Part shown: one piece after another, positions 1-8,574 of the stretch
How positions within the stretch are numbered: the first letter of the stretch is position 1
Layout: each line of letters opens with the position of its first letter
NCBI RefSeq assembly: GCF_014349105.1
Contig: NZ_JACSJI010000001.1
Coordinates: forward strand, 124,001 to 188,000
DNA length: 64,000 nucleotides
Source of the DNA: Caulobacter sp. 17J80-11
Lineage (GTDB): Bacteria; Pseudomonadota; Alphaproteobacteria; Caulobacterales; Caulobacteraceae
Reading direction: 5' to 3'
Made by a program: the position numbers and the translations under genes
Notes under the pieces: model-generated
Told to the model about the DNA's origin: nothing
What the model saw: only the letters and a program-made list of their open reading frames with translations
Databases searched by the model: none

Positions 1-105
1 AGGCTGGACGAGGTCAGCCGCCTGCCGGCCGAGTATCCGGGCTGGATGGTCGAGCGTCAGGGCGCCGGACGCGTGCCGCAGCCCTTCCAGCGCAGCGGAG
101 AGTAA
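1..105 (+). CDS. C-terminal end of an unidentified protein (5' truncated by the window)
   Basis: The first frame is open from base 1 to a TAA stop at 103-105 and gives 34 residues ending in PQPFQRSGE. The codons are GC-rich at third positions like the neighbouring genes, so this is probably the tail of a real gene that begins before the window. Too little is present to assign a family. The next gene starts 43 bases downstream on the same strand, so the two could be cotranscribed. Confidence 0.55.
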   Translation, partial: RLDEVSRLPAEYPGWMVERQGAGRVPQPFQRSGE

Positions 106-147
106 GCTAGGCCTTGGGAGAACCGCGATTTTTCCCGGAGCTCTCCC

Positions 148-789
148 ATGCGCCTGTCCCGTCGCGCCCTGCTGGCCGGCCTGTCCGCCCTAGCCGTCGC
201 CGGTCCGGCGGCGGCCGAGGAAGCCCCGATCGACAAGGGGTTTCCGTACCTCGAGCAGTATCTGAAGCTGCCCGCCGCCGAGCGCGACCGCTTCGCCTTG
301 GCCTACTATCTCGCCCGTGACGGCAAGCCGGCGACCGGTGTGAAGGTCTCGATCGTGGACAGGGCGGCCCAGACGCCGGTGCCGCTCGGGCCGAAGGGCC
401 GGCTAGAGCGGCTGCCCACCCTGGCCCAGCTGCAGTCGAAGACGGCCAAGGTGGTGATCGACGCGCCGGAGGGCGCGAAGCTGGCGCTGTCCCTGTCGAT
501 CGAACCGAACGTGCGGCCGGCGGCCGAAATGAACGCCGCCGACCTGGCCGCATCGGTGGCCCAGGCCGCGCGCGGGGCCAAGAAGGCGGCCGGTCTGATC
601 GGCTTCGCCGTGCCCAAGCTGCAGAAGGTCCGCATCTACGGCGGCGCCGGCGGCCAGGCGGTGTTCGCCGACGGCTCGGCGAGGGCGCTGCCGGTCGAAA
701 AGGGTGCGGCGGTGTTCGATCCGACCGTCCTGAAGGGCGCGGCGAAGCTGCGCTTCACCACCGCGCCCGAGCGGCTGGTGATCGCCTAG
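148..789 (+). CDS. Exported protein of unknown function
   Basis: This 213-residue protein starts with a typical export signal: basic MRLSRRALLAG, a hydrophobic run to about residue 20, and an A-A-A/E-E cleavage region near residue 23. The RR pair followed by A-L-L is compatible with either Sec or Tat export. The mature part is Ala/Lys-rich, has no cysteine, and is expected in the periplasm. I do not recognise a family. The start ATG at 148 follows a GGAG sequence about 7 bases upstream. Its last four bases overlap a small opposite-strand gene at 786-896. Confidence 0.75.
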   Translation: MRLSRRALLAGLSALAVAGPAAAEEAPIDKGFPYLEQYLKLPAAERDRFALAYYLARDGKPATGVKVSIVDRAAQTPVPLGPKGRLERLPTLAQLQSKTAKVVIDAPEGAKLALSLSIEPNVRPAAEMNAADLAASVAQAARGAKKAAGLIGFAVPKLQKVRIYGGAGGQAVFADGSARALPVEKGAAVFDPTVLKGAAKLRFTTAPERLVIA

Positions 790-896
790 GCGTCCGGCTT
801 CTTCCGCTCGGCGTACAGAGCCAGGACGATAGCCGTGACGACGCCGATGAGAATCGGAAGCCCTATCGCGACCCAGGTTCCAATCTGACCGTTCAT
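786..896 (-). CDS. Small single-pass membrane protein, 36 residues
   Basis: On the minus strand an ATG at 896-894 opens a 36-codon frame ending in TAG at 788-786. The product begins MNGQIGTWVAIGLPILIG, has one hydrophobic segment at about residues 8-28, and ends in a charged ERKKPDA tail. The layout of a short polar N-terminus, one membrane helix and a basic tail fits a genuine small membrane protein. It lies just downstream of the 928-1350 membrane-protein gene on the same strand, so the two could share a transcript. It converges with the 148-789 gene and overlaps its end by four bases. No function can be given. Confidence 0.55.
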   Translation of the reverse strand: MNGQIGTWVAIGLPILIGVVTAIVLALYAERKKPDA

Positions 897-927
897 GGCG
901 GCTCTCTTCGCGCTCCAGAGCGCCGCG

Positions 928-1350
928 CTAGCCTTCGTAGTGCGGCTGACCGTGTTGGCGCAGCAGCATCCAGCCGGCGCCGTAGCCCGCGGCCGGGATG
1001 GCGATCAGGGTCAGCACCACCGACCAGAGCGGGTAGGGCACGCCGTGGGTGGCCACGAGCGCGCTGACCAGCACCACGCCGGCCGCGGCCCAACCCGGCC
1101 AGGCCACGCCCTCATGGGACATCCTGATGCCCATCAGCGACGCCACGAAGGACCCGACGCCCCAGGCGACCGCGGTGAAGAAGGCCGCGCCGGCCGGCAG
1201 GCGTCCGGCCAGGGACTTCAGGCTCGCGGGGTCGGTGCGGTCCACGTCCGGCGGCCAGGGGAACACGTAGTCGGCCACCGCGCTCAGCAGCAGCGCCAGG
1301 CAGACGCCGACGACGACACCGGCCAGAACCGACAGAACCGTTCTGAGCAT
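928..1350 (-). CDS. Four-helix integral membrane protein of unknown function
   Basis: The 140-residue product has hydrophobic segments at about residues 3-27, 52-73, 84-102 and 108-129, which suggests four membrane helices. A polar loop rich in D, P and R separates the first two. It begins MLRTVLSVLAGVVVG and ends in a short polar LRQHGQPHYEG tail. No catalytic or family motif was recognised. It is transcribed toward the 36-residue membrane protein at 786-896. Its upstream region is shared divergently with the ABC exporter genes and contains a palindromic repeat at 1476-1544. Confidence 0.75.
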   Translation of the reverse strand: MLRTVLSVLAGVVVGVCLALLLSAVADYVFPWPPDVDRTDPASLKSLAGRLPAGAAFFTAVAWGVGSFVASLMGIRMSHEGVAWPGWAAAGVVLVSALVATHGVPYPLWSVVLTLIAIPAAGYGAGWMLLRQHGQPHYEG

Positions 1351-1475
1351 GAAAACTTCCCCCGACTTGGGGCGACCGTGGCGGCCCGCGGGGGCCGCGT
1401 CAACACGGTTCGCGCGGCGAGCGCGAGGGGCGGGAGACGGCCGGACGCGAACCCTGTTATGAGGGAAGCTCGACC

Positions 1476-1544
1476 AGAGCGCGACAGCCGAAAGTGTAAG
1501 CCGGTTTCGGCGGCCGTCGCGCTCTGAATCCGGGGGAATGAGCC
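1476..1544. repeat. Dispersed palindromic repeat, copy A (69 bp, inverted orientation)
   Basis: The core at 1476-1525 begins AGAGCGCGACAGCCGAAA and ends GGCCGTCGCGCTCT, so its ends are inverted copies of each other. Its reverse complement matches the core of copy B (26021-26069) with only two mismatches and also closely matches copy C (56232-56281). The similarity extends to a GAGCC at 1540-1544, the counterpart of the GGCTC that opens copies B and C. This copy sits in the intergenic space upstream of the ABC ATPase gene. Confidence 0.85.
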
Positions 1545-1594
1545 TCCTGTTTCGAATTCATTCGAAACGAGAAGGCTCGGGGGGTGAAACGGGC

Positions 1595-2515
1595 ATGGAC
1601 GTCGCGTTGAAGTTGGAGGGCGTGTCGAAGCGCTACGGGCGCTTCGAGGCTGTGAAGGACCTGAGTTTCGAAGTCCCGCGCGGATCGATCTGCGGCTTCC
1701 TGGGCCCGAACGGGGCGGGCAAGACCTCGACCATCCGGATGATTCTGGGGCTCAGCCCGCCGAGCGCGGGCCAGATCACCGTGCTGGGGGGCGAGGGCGG
1801 AAACGCGGTGCGCGACCGCATCGGCTTCCTGCCTGAGGAGCGCGGCCTCTATCGGAAGATGACGCCGGTCGACGCCATCGCCTTCTTCGCCGGCCTGAAG
1901 GGCGTGCCGCTGGGCGAGGGCCGCAAGCGCGCCAAGAAGCTGCTGGAGGCCCAGGGCCTGGGCGCCTCCATGAAGAAGCCGATGAAGGCCCTGTCCAAGG
2001 GCATGGCCCAGAAGGTCCAGCTGATGGCGGCCATCGCCCACGAGCCGGATCTGGTGATCCTGGACGAGCCGTTCTCCGGCCTCGACCCGGTCAACCAGCA
2101 GGGCCTGGAGGACGTGATCCGCGACCTGGCCGATCGCGGCACGACGGTGCTGTTCTCCACCCACGTCATGCAGCACGCCGAGCGGCTGTGCCGGCAGGTG
2201 GTGCTGCTGGCCCGCGGCGAGAAGGTGTTCGAGGGTACGGTCGAGGCCGCCCGGGCGCGGGCGCCGCGCTTCCTGGAGCTGGAGGGCGCGCTGGCGACCG
2301 ACGCGGTGGCCGGCCTGCCCGGCGTCGCCGCCGTCGAGGCGGCGGGCGATCCCGCCGCGGGCACGGCGACCTACCGGGCCACCCTGGCCCCGGGCGCGGC
2401 CCCGCAGGAGGCGCTGAAGACCGCCTTCGCGCGCGGCCTGGACGTGCGCCGGTTCGAAATGAAGGAACCGACCCTGCACGACGCTTTCATCGTTCTTACC
2501 GGAGGTCGCGCGTGA
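1595..2515 (+). CDS. ABC transporter ATP-binding protein (NatA-type exporter)
   Basis: This cytoplasmic ATPase subunit energises the membrane protein encoded immediately downstream. The Walker A motif GPNGAGKT is at about residues 37-44, the signature LSKGMAQK at about 133-140, Walker B with LVILDE at about 153-158, followed by a D-loop and an H-loop in FSTHVM. A C-terminal extension of about 80 residues is typical of NatA-like subunits. An upstream in-frame ATG exists at 1538, but the ATG at 1595 gives the conventional N-terminus (MDVALKLEGVSKRYG) and the usual length of about 306 residues. The stop overlaps the downstream permease start by four bases, which indicates translational coupling. 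The substrate is unknown; Na+ export is the function of the family's namesake only. Confidence 0.9.
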   Translation: MDVALKLEGVSKRYGRFEAVKDLSFEVPRGSICGFLGPNGAGKTSTIRMILGLSPPSAGQITVLGGEGGNAVRDRIGFLPEERGLYRKMTPVDAIAFFAGLKGVPLGEGRKRAKKLLEAQGLGASMKKPMKALSKGMAQKVQLMAAIAHEPDLVILDEPFSGLDPVNQQGLEDVIRDLADRGTTVLFSTHVMQHAERLCRQVVLLARGEKVFEGTVEAARARAPRFLELEGALATDAVAGLPGVAAVEAAGDPAAGTATYRATLAPGAAPQEALKTAFARGLDVRRFEMKEPTLHDAFIVLTGGRA

Positions 2516-3933
2516 AACGCATGCTGCTGATCGCGCGTCGCGAGTACTTCGCCTACGCGCGGACCGTGGGGTTCTGGCTGTCGATGCTGGCCCTGCCGGC
2601 GCTGATGCTGCTGGGCGGCATGATGCCGGCCATGATCAAGAACGCCTCGCCGACGCGCACCGTCGCCATCGTCGACTTCGCCGGCGGCCAGCAGGCCGCC
2701 CTGACCGCCGCGCTGGACGCTCGCTATGTGACGGCCCAGGCCAAGGCCATGCGCGAGGCCGCGGTCAGCGAGGCCGGCGAGCCGGGGGCCGACGCCGTGC
2801 GCGAGGCCGTCGACCGCGACGGCCTGGAGGCCGGGCTGGCGGCGCTGAAGCGGGTCGCGCCGCGCGCCGGCGCGGCCTACGCGCCGCCCAAGCGCGACCT
2901 GCGCGTCGTGGCCGCCCCGCCGGAGGTGGCGTCCGCGCCGACCCTCGCGGCGGCTGAAAAGGCGCTGCGTCCGCACCTGACCGGCGGCGAGCTGTCGGCC
3001 GTGGTGCTGCTGGAGCGCCGCGACGGCGAGTTGAAGGCGCGGCTGTGGTCGGAACGCGTGTCCGACGAGGCGGTGGAGACCGCGGTGCGCGACGCGCTCC
3101 GCGACGTCATCCGCCGCGACCGGCTGATCGCCGCCGGGCTGGATCCGGCCACGGCGACCTCGCTGGCCGAGCTGAAGCCCAAGCTGGACGTGTTCTCGCC
3201 CAAGTCGGCGGGCGGCGGCGAAGTCTCCCTGCGCGACCGGCTGCCGGGCGTGGTCGGCTTCGTGCTGGGGATGCTGCTGTGGTCGTCGGTGATCAGCGGC
3301 GCCAGCATCCTGATGAACAGCGTCATGGAGGAGAAGTCGAACCGGGTGCTGGAGGTGCTGATGTCCTCGGCCTCCACGACCGAGATTCTCGGCGGCAAGG
3401 TGCTGGGGGTGGCGATGATCACAGCCACGGTGCTGGGCGTGTGGTTCGGCCTGGGCGCCTACGCGCTGCGCATGCTGCTGCCGGGCCTGGCCGACGACCT
3501 GGGCTCCGTGCTGCTCGACGGCGGCCTGATCTTCTACCTCGCCCTGTACCTGGTCGGCGGCTATCTGATGTACGCCATGGTTTTCGCGGCCATCGGGGCG
3601 TTCTGCGAGACGCCGCGCGACGCCCAGACCCTGCTGGGGCCGGTGATGATCGTGCTGAGCGTGCCGATCATCGTCATGCAAATGGCCGTCCGCACCCCGG
3701 ACCTGCCGCTGATCAAGACCATGTCCATGGTGCCGTTCTTCGCGCCGTTCCTGATGAGCGCGCGGGCGCCTTCAAACCCGCCGCTGATCGAGGTCGTGAT
3801 CGCGCTGGCCGGCATGGCGGCGGTGGGCGCGCTGATGGTCTGGCTGGGGGGCAAGGCCTTCCGGGCCGGGGCCCTGTCGAGCGGCAAGTTCGACTGGCGC
3901 GGCGTGTTCGCCCTGATGACCGGGCGAGGCTGA
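2512..3933 (+). CDS. ABC transporter permease (NatB/ABC-2 type)
   Basis: The start GTG at 2512 overlaps the TGA of the ATPase gene in a GTGA arrangement, and a GGAGG ribosome-binding site lies just upstream. The 473-residue product has one N-terminal membrane helix (about residues 18-40), a large extracytoplasmic region of about 200 residues, then five or six helices in the C-terminal half. A conserved-looking MNSVMEEKSNRVLEVLMSS stretch precedes the helical block, as in ABC-2 family exporters such as NatB and YhaP. It presumably forms the transmembrane part of the exporter with the upstream ATPase. The substrate cannot be read from sequence. A strong hairpin terminator follows at 3991-4023. 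Confidence 0.88.
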   Translation: MKRMLLIARREYFAYARTVGFWLSMLALPALMLLGGMMPAMIKNASPTRTVAIVDFAGGQQAALTAALDARYVTAQAKAMREAAVSEAGEPGADAVREAVDRDGLEAGLAALKRVAPRAGAAYAPPKRDLRVVAAPPEVASAPTLAAAEKALRPHLTGGELSAVVLLERRDGELKARLWSERVSDEAVETAVRDALRDVIRRDRLIAAGLDPATATSLAELKPKLDVFSPKSAGGGEVSLRDRLPGVVGFVLGMLLWSSVISGASILMNSVMEEKSNRVLEVLMSSASTTEILGGKVLGVAMITATVLGVWFGLGAYALRMLLPGLADDLGSVLLDGGLIFYLALYLVGGYLMYAMVFAAIGAFCETPRDAQTLLGPVMIVLSVPIIVMQMAVRTPDLPLIKTMSMVPFFAPFLMSARAPSNPPLIEVVIALAGMAAVGALMVWLGGKAFRAGALSSGKFDWRGVFALMTGRG

Positions 3934-3990
3934 CGACGAGGCGGGCGCCAGACCGGCGCCCGCCTTCAGCCACCACGTTTCAGACGCAGA

Positions 3991-4023
3991 AAAGGCCGCC
4001 TCCGGAGGAGGCGGCCTTCTTTG
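3991..4023. terminator. Bidirectional rho-independent terminator between the ABC exporter operon and rpsU
   Basis: AAGGCCGCCTCC (3992-4003) pairs perfectly with GGAGGCGGCCTT (4007-4018) around a three-base loop. A T-rich tract follows on the plus strand and TTTTCTG follows on the minus strand. It lies between two converging genes and could serve both. Confidence 0.85.
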
Positions 4024-4075
4024 TCTCGGCTACGTCAAGGAGCGGCGGGAGACCCCGCGCTCGACCTCACGCGTA

Positions 4076-4318
4076 TTAGCGACGGCCGCCCGGACGCGGC
4101 TTCGGGGCCGGCAGCAGGCCTTCGCGCTGCAGGCGCTTGCGGGCCAGCTTGCGGGCGCGACGCACGGCTTCCGCCTTCTGGCGGGCGCGCTTTTCGGACG
4201 GCTTTTCGTAGTGCACGTGGCGCTTCATCTCGCGGAACGAGCCCTCGCGCTGCATCTTCTTCTTCAGCGCCTTCAGGGCCTGGTCGACATTGTTGTCGCG
4301 GACGAAAATCTGGACCAC
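4076..4318 (-). CDS. rpsU: 30S ribosomal protein S21
   Basis: The 80-residue basic protein begins [20 protein letters not shown], which is the characteristic S21 N-terminus. It continues with the [15 protein letters not shown] segment and a strongly basic C-terminal tail rich in R, K and A. S21 is a small-subunit protein that acts at the 30S platform near the 3' end of 16S rRNA. The alphaproteobacterial version is usually longer than the 70-residue E. coli form because of the tail, as seen here. It is monocistronic and is followed by the terminator at 3991-4023. Confidence 0.96.
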   Translation of the reverse strand: MVQIFVRDNNVDQALKALKKKMQREGSFREMKRHVHYEKPSEKRARQKAEAVRRARKLARKRLQREGLLPAPKPRPGGRR

Positions 4319-4478
4319 GGTCTCTCCTTACGATCACCCGCCTCGCCGTGCAGTCATGGCGGGCAACGGAACCTCGAACCCGGAAGGCGGCCTTCCGTGC
4401 AGGCGGGCGGATATACGTGAAAGACTCCCCTGAGTCTAGGCGTGGCTCGCGCCCGCGCGGCGGCCTATGTTGGCGCCC

Positions 4479-5123
4479 ATGATCGAAGACAGCGGCTGGG
4501 CCGAACGCAAGGAACAGGAGCTCCTGGAGGCCGCCATCGCGCGGGCGCCGGGGCTGGGCTGGAACGTCTCGCTGGCCGACGCGGCCGGGCGCGACTGCGG
4601 CCTGACCCGCGGCGAACGCGAGCTGGTGATTCCGCACGGCGCGCGCGACCTGGCCGCCCTGCTGTCTCGCCGTCACGACGCCCAGGCCATGGCCGCCCTG
4701 GCCGATGTAGACCCCAAGAGCCTGAAGATCCGCGAGCGCATCTTCCGCGGTGTCCAGGCGCGCCTGCGCGCCGCCGCCGCCGAGGAGGCGGCCGTGCACC
4801 GCTGGACCGCCTTCCTGGCCTTCCCGCTGAACACGCCGCTGGCCCTGAAGCTGGTCTGGGAGAGCGCCGACGCGATCTGGCGCTGGGCCGGCGACACGGC
4901 CACCGACGAGAACCACTACTCCAAGCGCGCCATCCTCTCGGGCATCCTGGTCTCGGCGCTCGCCGTGCTGCTGGAGAGCGGCGAGAAGGCGGCCGACGAA
5001 TACGTCGCCGCCCGCATCGAGAACGTCATGCAGTTCGAGAAGTGGAAGGCTGGCATCAAGCCGTCCGAAACCGCCCGCCAGGTCGCCGAGGCGCTGGGCC
5101 GGATGCGGTACGGGCGGGCTTAG
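4479..5123 (+). CDS. COQ9 family protein (ubiquinone biosynthesis accessory factor)
   Basis: This 214-residue protein carries the COQ9 hallmark near residues 145-165: WRWAGDTATDENHYSKRA, followed by a hydrophobic helix. In eukaryotes COQ9 is a lipid-binding partner of the COQ7 hydroxylase; bacterial members are assumed to aid ubiquinone synthesis at the membrane. The start was placed at ATG 4479 (MIEDSGWAERKEQ); another ATG lies 12 bases upstream and cannot be excluded. It is transcribed divergently from rpsU and stands alone, with an inverted repeat downstream. Confidence 0.88.
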   Translation: MIEDSGWAERKEQELLEAAIARAPGLGWNVSLADAAGRDCGLTRGERELVIPHGARDLAALLSRRHDAQAMAALADVDPKSLKIRERIFRGVQARLRAAAAEEAAVHRWTAFLAFPLNTPLALKLVWESADAIWRWAGDTATDENHYSKRAILSGILVSALAVLLESGEKAADEYVAARIENVMQFEKWKAGIKPSETARQVAEALGRMRYGRA

Positions 5124-5135
5124 GTCGCGCGACGC

Positions 5136-5216
5136 CCTCGTCCTTCGACAAGCTCTGGATGAGGGCGACTGAGCGCGAAGTAGAAATCCTCATCCTGAGC
5201 TTGTCGAAGGACGAGG
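5136..5216. repeat. 29-bp inverted repeat pair (dispersed alphaproteobacterial intergenic type)
   Basis: The left arm at 5136-5164 begins CCTCGTCCTTCGACAAGCTC, and the right arm at 5188-5216 is its reverse complement with a single mismatch. The arms are separated by 23 bases. The CCTTCGACAAGCTCAGGATGA-like word is familiar from intergenic repeats in many alphaproteobacterial genomes. It lies between the convergent coq9 and purK genes and would form a very stable hairpin in RNA from either strand, so it may also end transcription. Confidence 0.85.
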
Positions 5217-5229
5217 ATTTCGGTCCCGC

Positions 5230-6312
<1,083 letters not shown>

Positions 6313-6317
6313 TTACT

Positions 6318-6809
6318 TCAGTCCTCGACGGTTTCAGCGACCGATTCGGTCTGGCGTTCGCGCCAGGCGGCCAGCCGCAGGGCGAGGCCGGCGTCCGCCA
6401 GGGCCAGGATCTGCACCGCCAGCAGGCCGGCGTTCTTCGCGCCCGCCTCGCCGATGGCCAGGGTGCCGACCGGCACGCCGCCGGGCATCTGCACGATGGA
6501 GAGCAGCGAATCGAGCCCGCTCAGCGCCTTGGACTGCACCGGCACGCCCAGCACCGGCAGTTCGGTCATGGAGGCGCACATGCCCGGCAGGTGCGCCGCG
6601 CCGCCGGCGCCGGCGATCACCACCTTGTAGCCCGTGGCCTTGGCCGTCTTGGCGAAGTCGAACAGGCGCTCGGGCGTGCGGTGGGCGGAGACCACCTTGG
6701 CTTCGTAGCGGACGCCCAGGGCGTCGAGCATGTCGGCGGCGCCCTTCATGGTCGGCCAGTCCGAGCGGCTGCCCATGATGATCGCCACCGGCGGCGTGGT
6801 CTTGCTCAT
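6318..6809 (-). CDS. purE: N5-carboxyaminoimidazole ribonucleotide mutase
   Basis: PurE class I isomerises N5-CAIR to CAIR, the step after PurK. The product is 163 residues long and shows the family signatures [19 protein letters not shown] (with the catalytic histidine) and [13 protein letters not shown]-terminal [17 protein letters not shown] helix is followed by a short variable tail. It is the promoter-proximal gene of the purEK operon; a sigma-70-like promoter is proposed at 6844-6871. Confidence 0.97.
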   Translation of the reverse strand: MSKTTPPVAIIMGSRSDWPTMKGAADMLDALGVRYEAKVVSAHRTPERLFDFAKTAKATGYKVVIAGAGGAAHLPGMCASMTELPVLGVPVQSKALSGLDSLLSIVQMPGGVPVGTLAIGEAGAKNAGLLAVQILALADAGLALRLAAWRERQTESVAETVED

Positions 6810-6843
6810 TCGCGTGCCTTCCCCCGGCCCGGAAAAGCCGCGG

Positions 6844-6871
6844 AGTATAGGCAGGCGGGTCGCGCCCGCAA
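6844..6871 (-). promoter_or_regulatory. Candidate purEK promoter
   Basis: On the minus strand TTGCGG (6871-6866) and TATACT (6849-6844) are separated by 16 bases and lie about 35 bases upstream of the purE start codon. This is a plausible housekeeping promoter by inspection only. No PurR-type operator or purine riboswitch was seen between it and purE. Confidence 0.45.
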
Positions 6872-7026
6872 CAAGGGAGGGCGTGCGCCGGTCGAATGGA
6901 CGCGGTTTTCGTCGCAGCGCACGCGATCTGACGTTGAAAGGAGCGGCTGAGCGGGCTCCCCACCGCCTGAAACCGGCGCTAGCATCATCCGGCGCGGCGT
7001 TCGTGACTCGCGTGTGGGAGCCTTTG

Positions 7027-7620
7027 ATGACGTCCGAGAGCGTTCGCAGTCAGCCGGTCGACACCGACGACGTGCGCGCGTTGCGGGCGGAGGTCGAGCG
7101 GCTGCGCGCCGAGGTGGCGGAGCTGAAGGTGCGGGCCGAGACGGCCGAAAGTCTGGCCGACCACGACCCGCTGGTGCCGGTGCTGAACCGCCGGGCCTTC
7201 ATTCGCGAGCTTCAGCGGGTGATCGGCGCCAGCCGGCGCTACGGCACCAAGGCCTCGCTGCTCTATCTCGACCTCGACGGCTTCAAGTCGGTCAACGACA
7301 GCTTCGGCCACGCCGCCGGCGACGCGGCGCTGAAGTGGATCGGCGAACTGCTCACCGCCAACCTACGCGACAGCGACTGGCTGGGCCGGCTGGGCGGCGA
7401 CGAGTTCGGCGTGCTGATGCTCTACGCCGACGAGGCGTCGGCCAAGGCCAAGGCGGCCGTGCTCACCGACCTGATCGCCGCCGGCGGCTTCGACTGGAGC
7501 GGCATGCCGGTCCCGCTGGGCGGATCGTTCGGCGTGCGCGCCCTGGTCGACCAGACGGACGCGGAGCAGTGGCTGGCCGAAGCCGACGCGGCCATGTTCG
7601 TCCGCAAGCGGAGCCGGTGA
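7027..7620 (+). CDS. Soluble GGDEF-domain protein, probable diguanylate cyclase
   Basis: Diguanylate cyclases make cyclic di-GMP from two GTP. The 197-residue product has a short N-terminal coiled coil (about residues 15-42, with L-R-A-E-V heptads) followed by a GGDEF domain to the C-terminus. The active-site GGDEF is intact at about 123-127. An RxxD inhibitory site (RDSD, about 114-117) sits five residues upstream, as in product-inhibited cyclases. [14 protein letters not shown] supplies metal and nucleotide contacts. There is no sensor domain or membrane helix. The ATG at 7027 was chosen because it starts just before the coiled coil; further upstream the frame has no coding character. Confidence 0.88.
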   Translation: MTSESVRSQPVDTDDVRALRAEVERLRAEVAELKVRAETAESLADHDPLVPVLNRRAFIRELQRVIGASRRYGTKASLLYLDLDGFKSVNDSFGHAAGDAALKWIGELLTANLRDSDWLGRLGGDEFGVLMLYADEASAKAKAAVLTDLIAAGGFDWSGMPVPLGGSFGVRALVDQTDAEQWLAEADAAMFVRKRSR

Positions 7621-7626
7621 CGAATT

Positions 7627-7811
7627 CTCCTCCCCTGCCAAGCGGGGGAGGGGGACCACGCGAAGCGTGGTGGAGGGGGCGAGCGCCCCCCTCGACGTTC
7701 AAGGAATTCGGATCAAGCTCTCCGCGGAGAGCCGCGCCCGCGGTTCGCCCCTCCACCGCCTTCGGCGGTTCCGCTCCCCCGTTCCGCTGCGCTTCACAGG
7801 GGAGGAGGGGG
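7627..7811. repeat. Compound inverted-repeat element of about 185 bp
   Basis: The left part contains CTCCTCCCCTGCCAAGCGGG, then CACGCGAAGCGTG and GGTGGAGGGGG. The right part contains CCCCTCCACCGCCTTCGGCG and ends with CACAGGGGAGGAGGGGG. The ends and inner blocks are inverted versions of each other. This layout (CCTCCCC...GGGGAGG ends, CCTCCACC inner block) is a familiar dispersed intergenic repeat of alphaproteobacteria. It fills the gap between the GGDEF gene and a convergent DUF465 gene. Confidence 0.8.
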
Positions 7812-7812
7812 A

Positions 7813-8037
7813 TCAGGCGATGATGTCCGGCAGGATCTGGTCTTCCAGCACGCCGATCTGGTCGCGCAGGGCCAGCTTCTTGCGCTTCAGGCGCGCGATC
7901 AGCAGCTGGTCGGGCAGGGGCATGGTCTCGAGCGCACTGATGGATGCGTCGAGATCCTGGTGTTCTTGCCGCAGGGTTTGCACCCGGGAGCGGATGTGGG
8001 GGTCACCGGCCCGGGCGGTCGAATCGTCGTCGTTCAT
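7813..8037 (-). CDS. DUF465 (YdcH-like) small helical protein, first copy
   Basis: The 74-residue product has the DUF465 pattern of two helices: RSRVQTLRQEHQDLDASIS, then a short PDQLLIARLKRKKLALRDQI segment. The LKRKKLALRDQI motif is diagnostic. Members are small, probably cytoplasmic helical hairpins of unknown function. A second, divergent member lies at 9272-9448. Its stop codon directly abuts the compound repeat at 7627-7811. Confidence 0.85.
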   Translation of the reverse strand: MNDDDSTARAGDPHIRSRVQTLRQEHQDLDASISALETMPLPDQLLIARLKRKKLALRDQIGVLEDQILPDIIA

Positions 8038-8103
8038 GCGCAGACTTAGGTCCCCTCGCGCGCGACCCCGGCGCGAGAAACCTGGATTATACCCGAGGGC
8101 GGG

Positions 8104-8574
8104 TCAGGCCGGAAGCTGGGCGGCGAGACCTTCGAGATCCGCCCGCGGAGTCACGCGGCTCCAGGCCTTGGAAGCGGCGACCAGGGCCGGCGCGTAAGGC
8201 TTCGTTCCGCTGGCCGCGGCCGAAGACAGCGCCTCCAGGTCGTCCAGCAGGGCGCGCTCGGCCGCCAGCTCGGCGGCCTTGACCTGCTCGCGCACAGCCT
8301 CGCGCGCCGCGTCGGTCATGTCGGGGATCGGCCCCTTCAGGGTGCGCCGGACGGCGCGCAAGGGCGAGACCGCCGCGCCGTCCCAGGCCCGCACGGTGTC
8401 GACCGCGGCTTCGAGCGCGTCTTCGTCCAGGGCGCGGCCCTCGCCGGCGCACCAGGCCGCCCACAGCAGCAGCGGCACGTTCTGGGCGTGGGTGTCCTGC
8501 AGCAACAGGCACCGCTCGCTCACCCCCGGCCGCGCATAGGCGGCGACGGCCCAGTCCCACAGACGCATGCTCAC
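8104..8574 (-). CDS. TIGR02444/DUF2390 family protein
   Basis: This 156-residue protein shows the family's N-terminal layout: LWDWAVAAYARPGVSERCL, then LQDTHAQNVPLLLWAAWC. Function is unknown and no catalytic motif is apparent. It starts with GTG at 8574, whose GTGA overlaps the ubiX stop codon; an ATG lies two codons later at 8568. The four-base overlap means it is translationally coupled to ubiX. Confidence 0.8.
   Translation of the reverse strand: MSMRLWDWAVAAYARPGVSERCLLLQDTHAQNVPLLLWAAWCAGEGRALDEDALEAAVDTVRAWDGAAVSPLRAVRRTLKGPIPDMTDAAREAVREQVKAAELAAERALLDDLEALSSAAASGTKPYAPALVAASKAWSRVTPRADLEGLAAQLPA

Noticed and set aside
2188-2511. An N-terminal extension of the NatB-like permease into the ATPase gene
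   Set aside because: The extension overlaps the ATPase frame and is Gly/Arg-rich. The GTG at 2512 with a GGAGG site and four-base overlap is a much better start.
4320-4440. A possible tRNA suggested by GGTTCGA on the minus strand upstream of rpsU
   Set aside because: No acceptor, D or anticodon arms can be built around the motif. It is the rpsU leader region.
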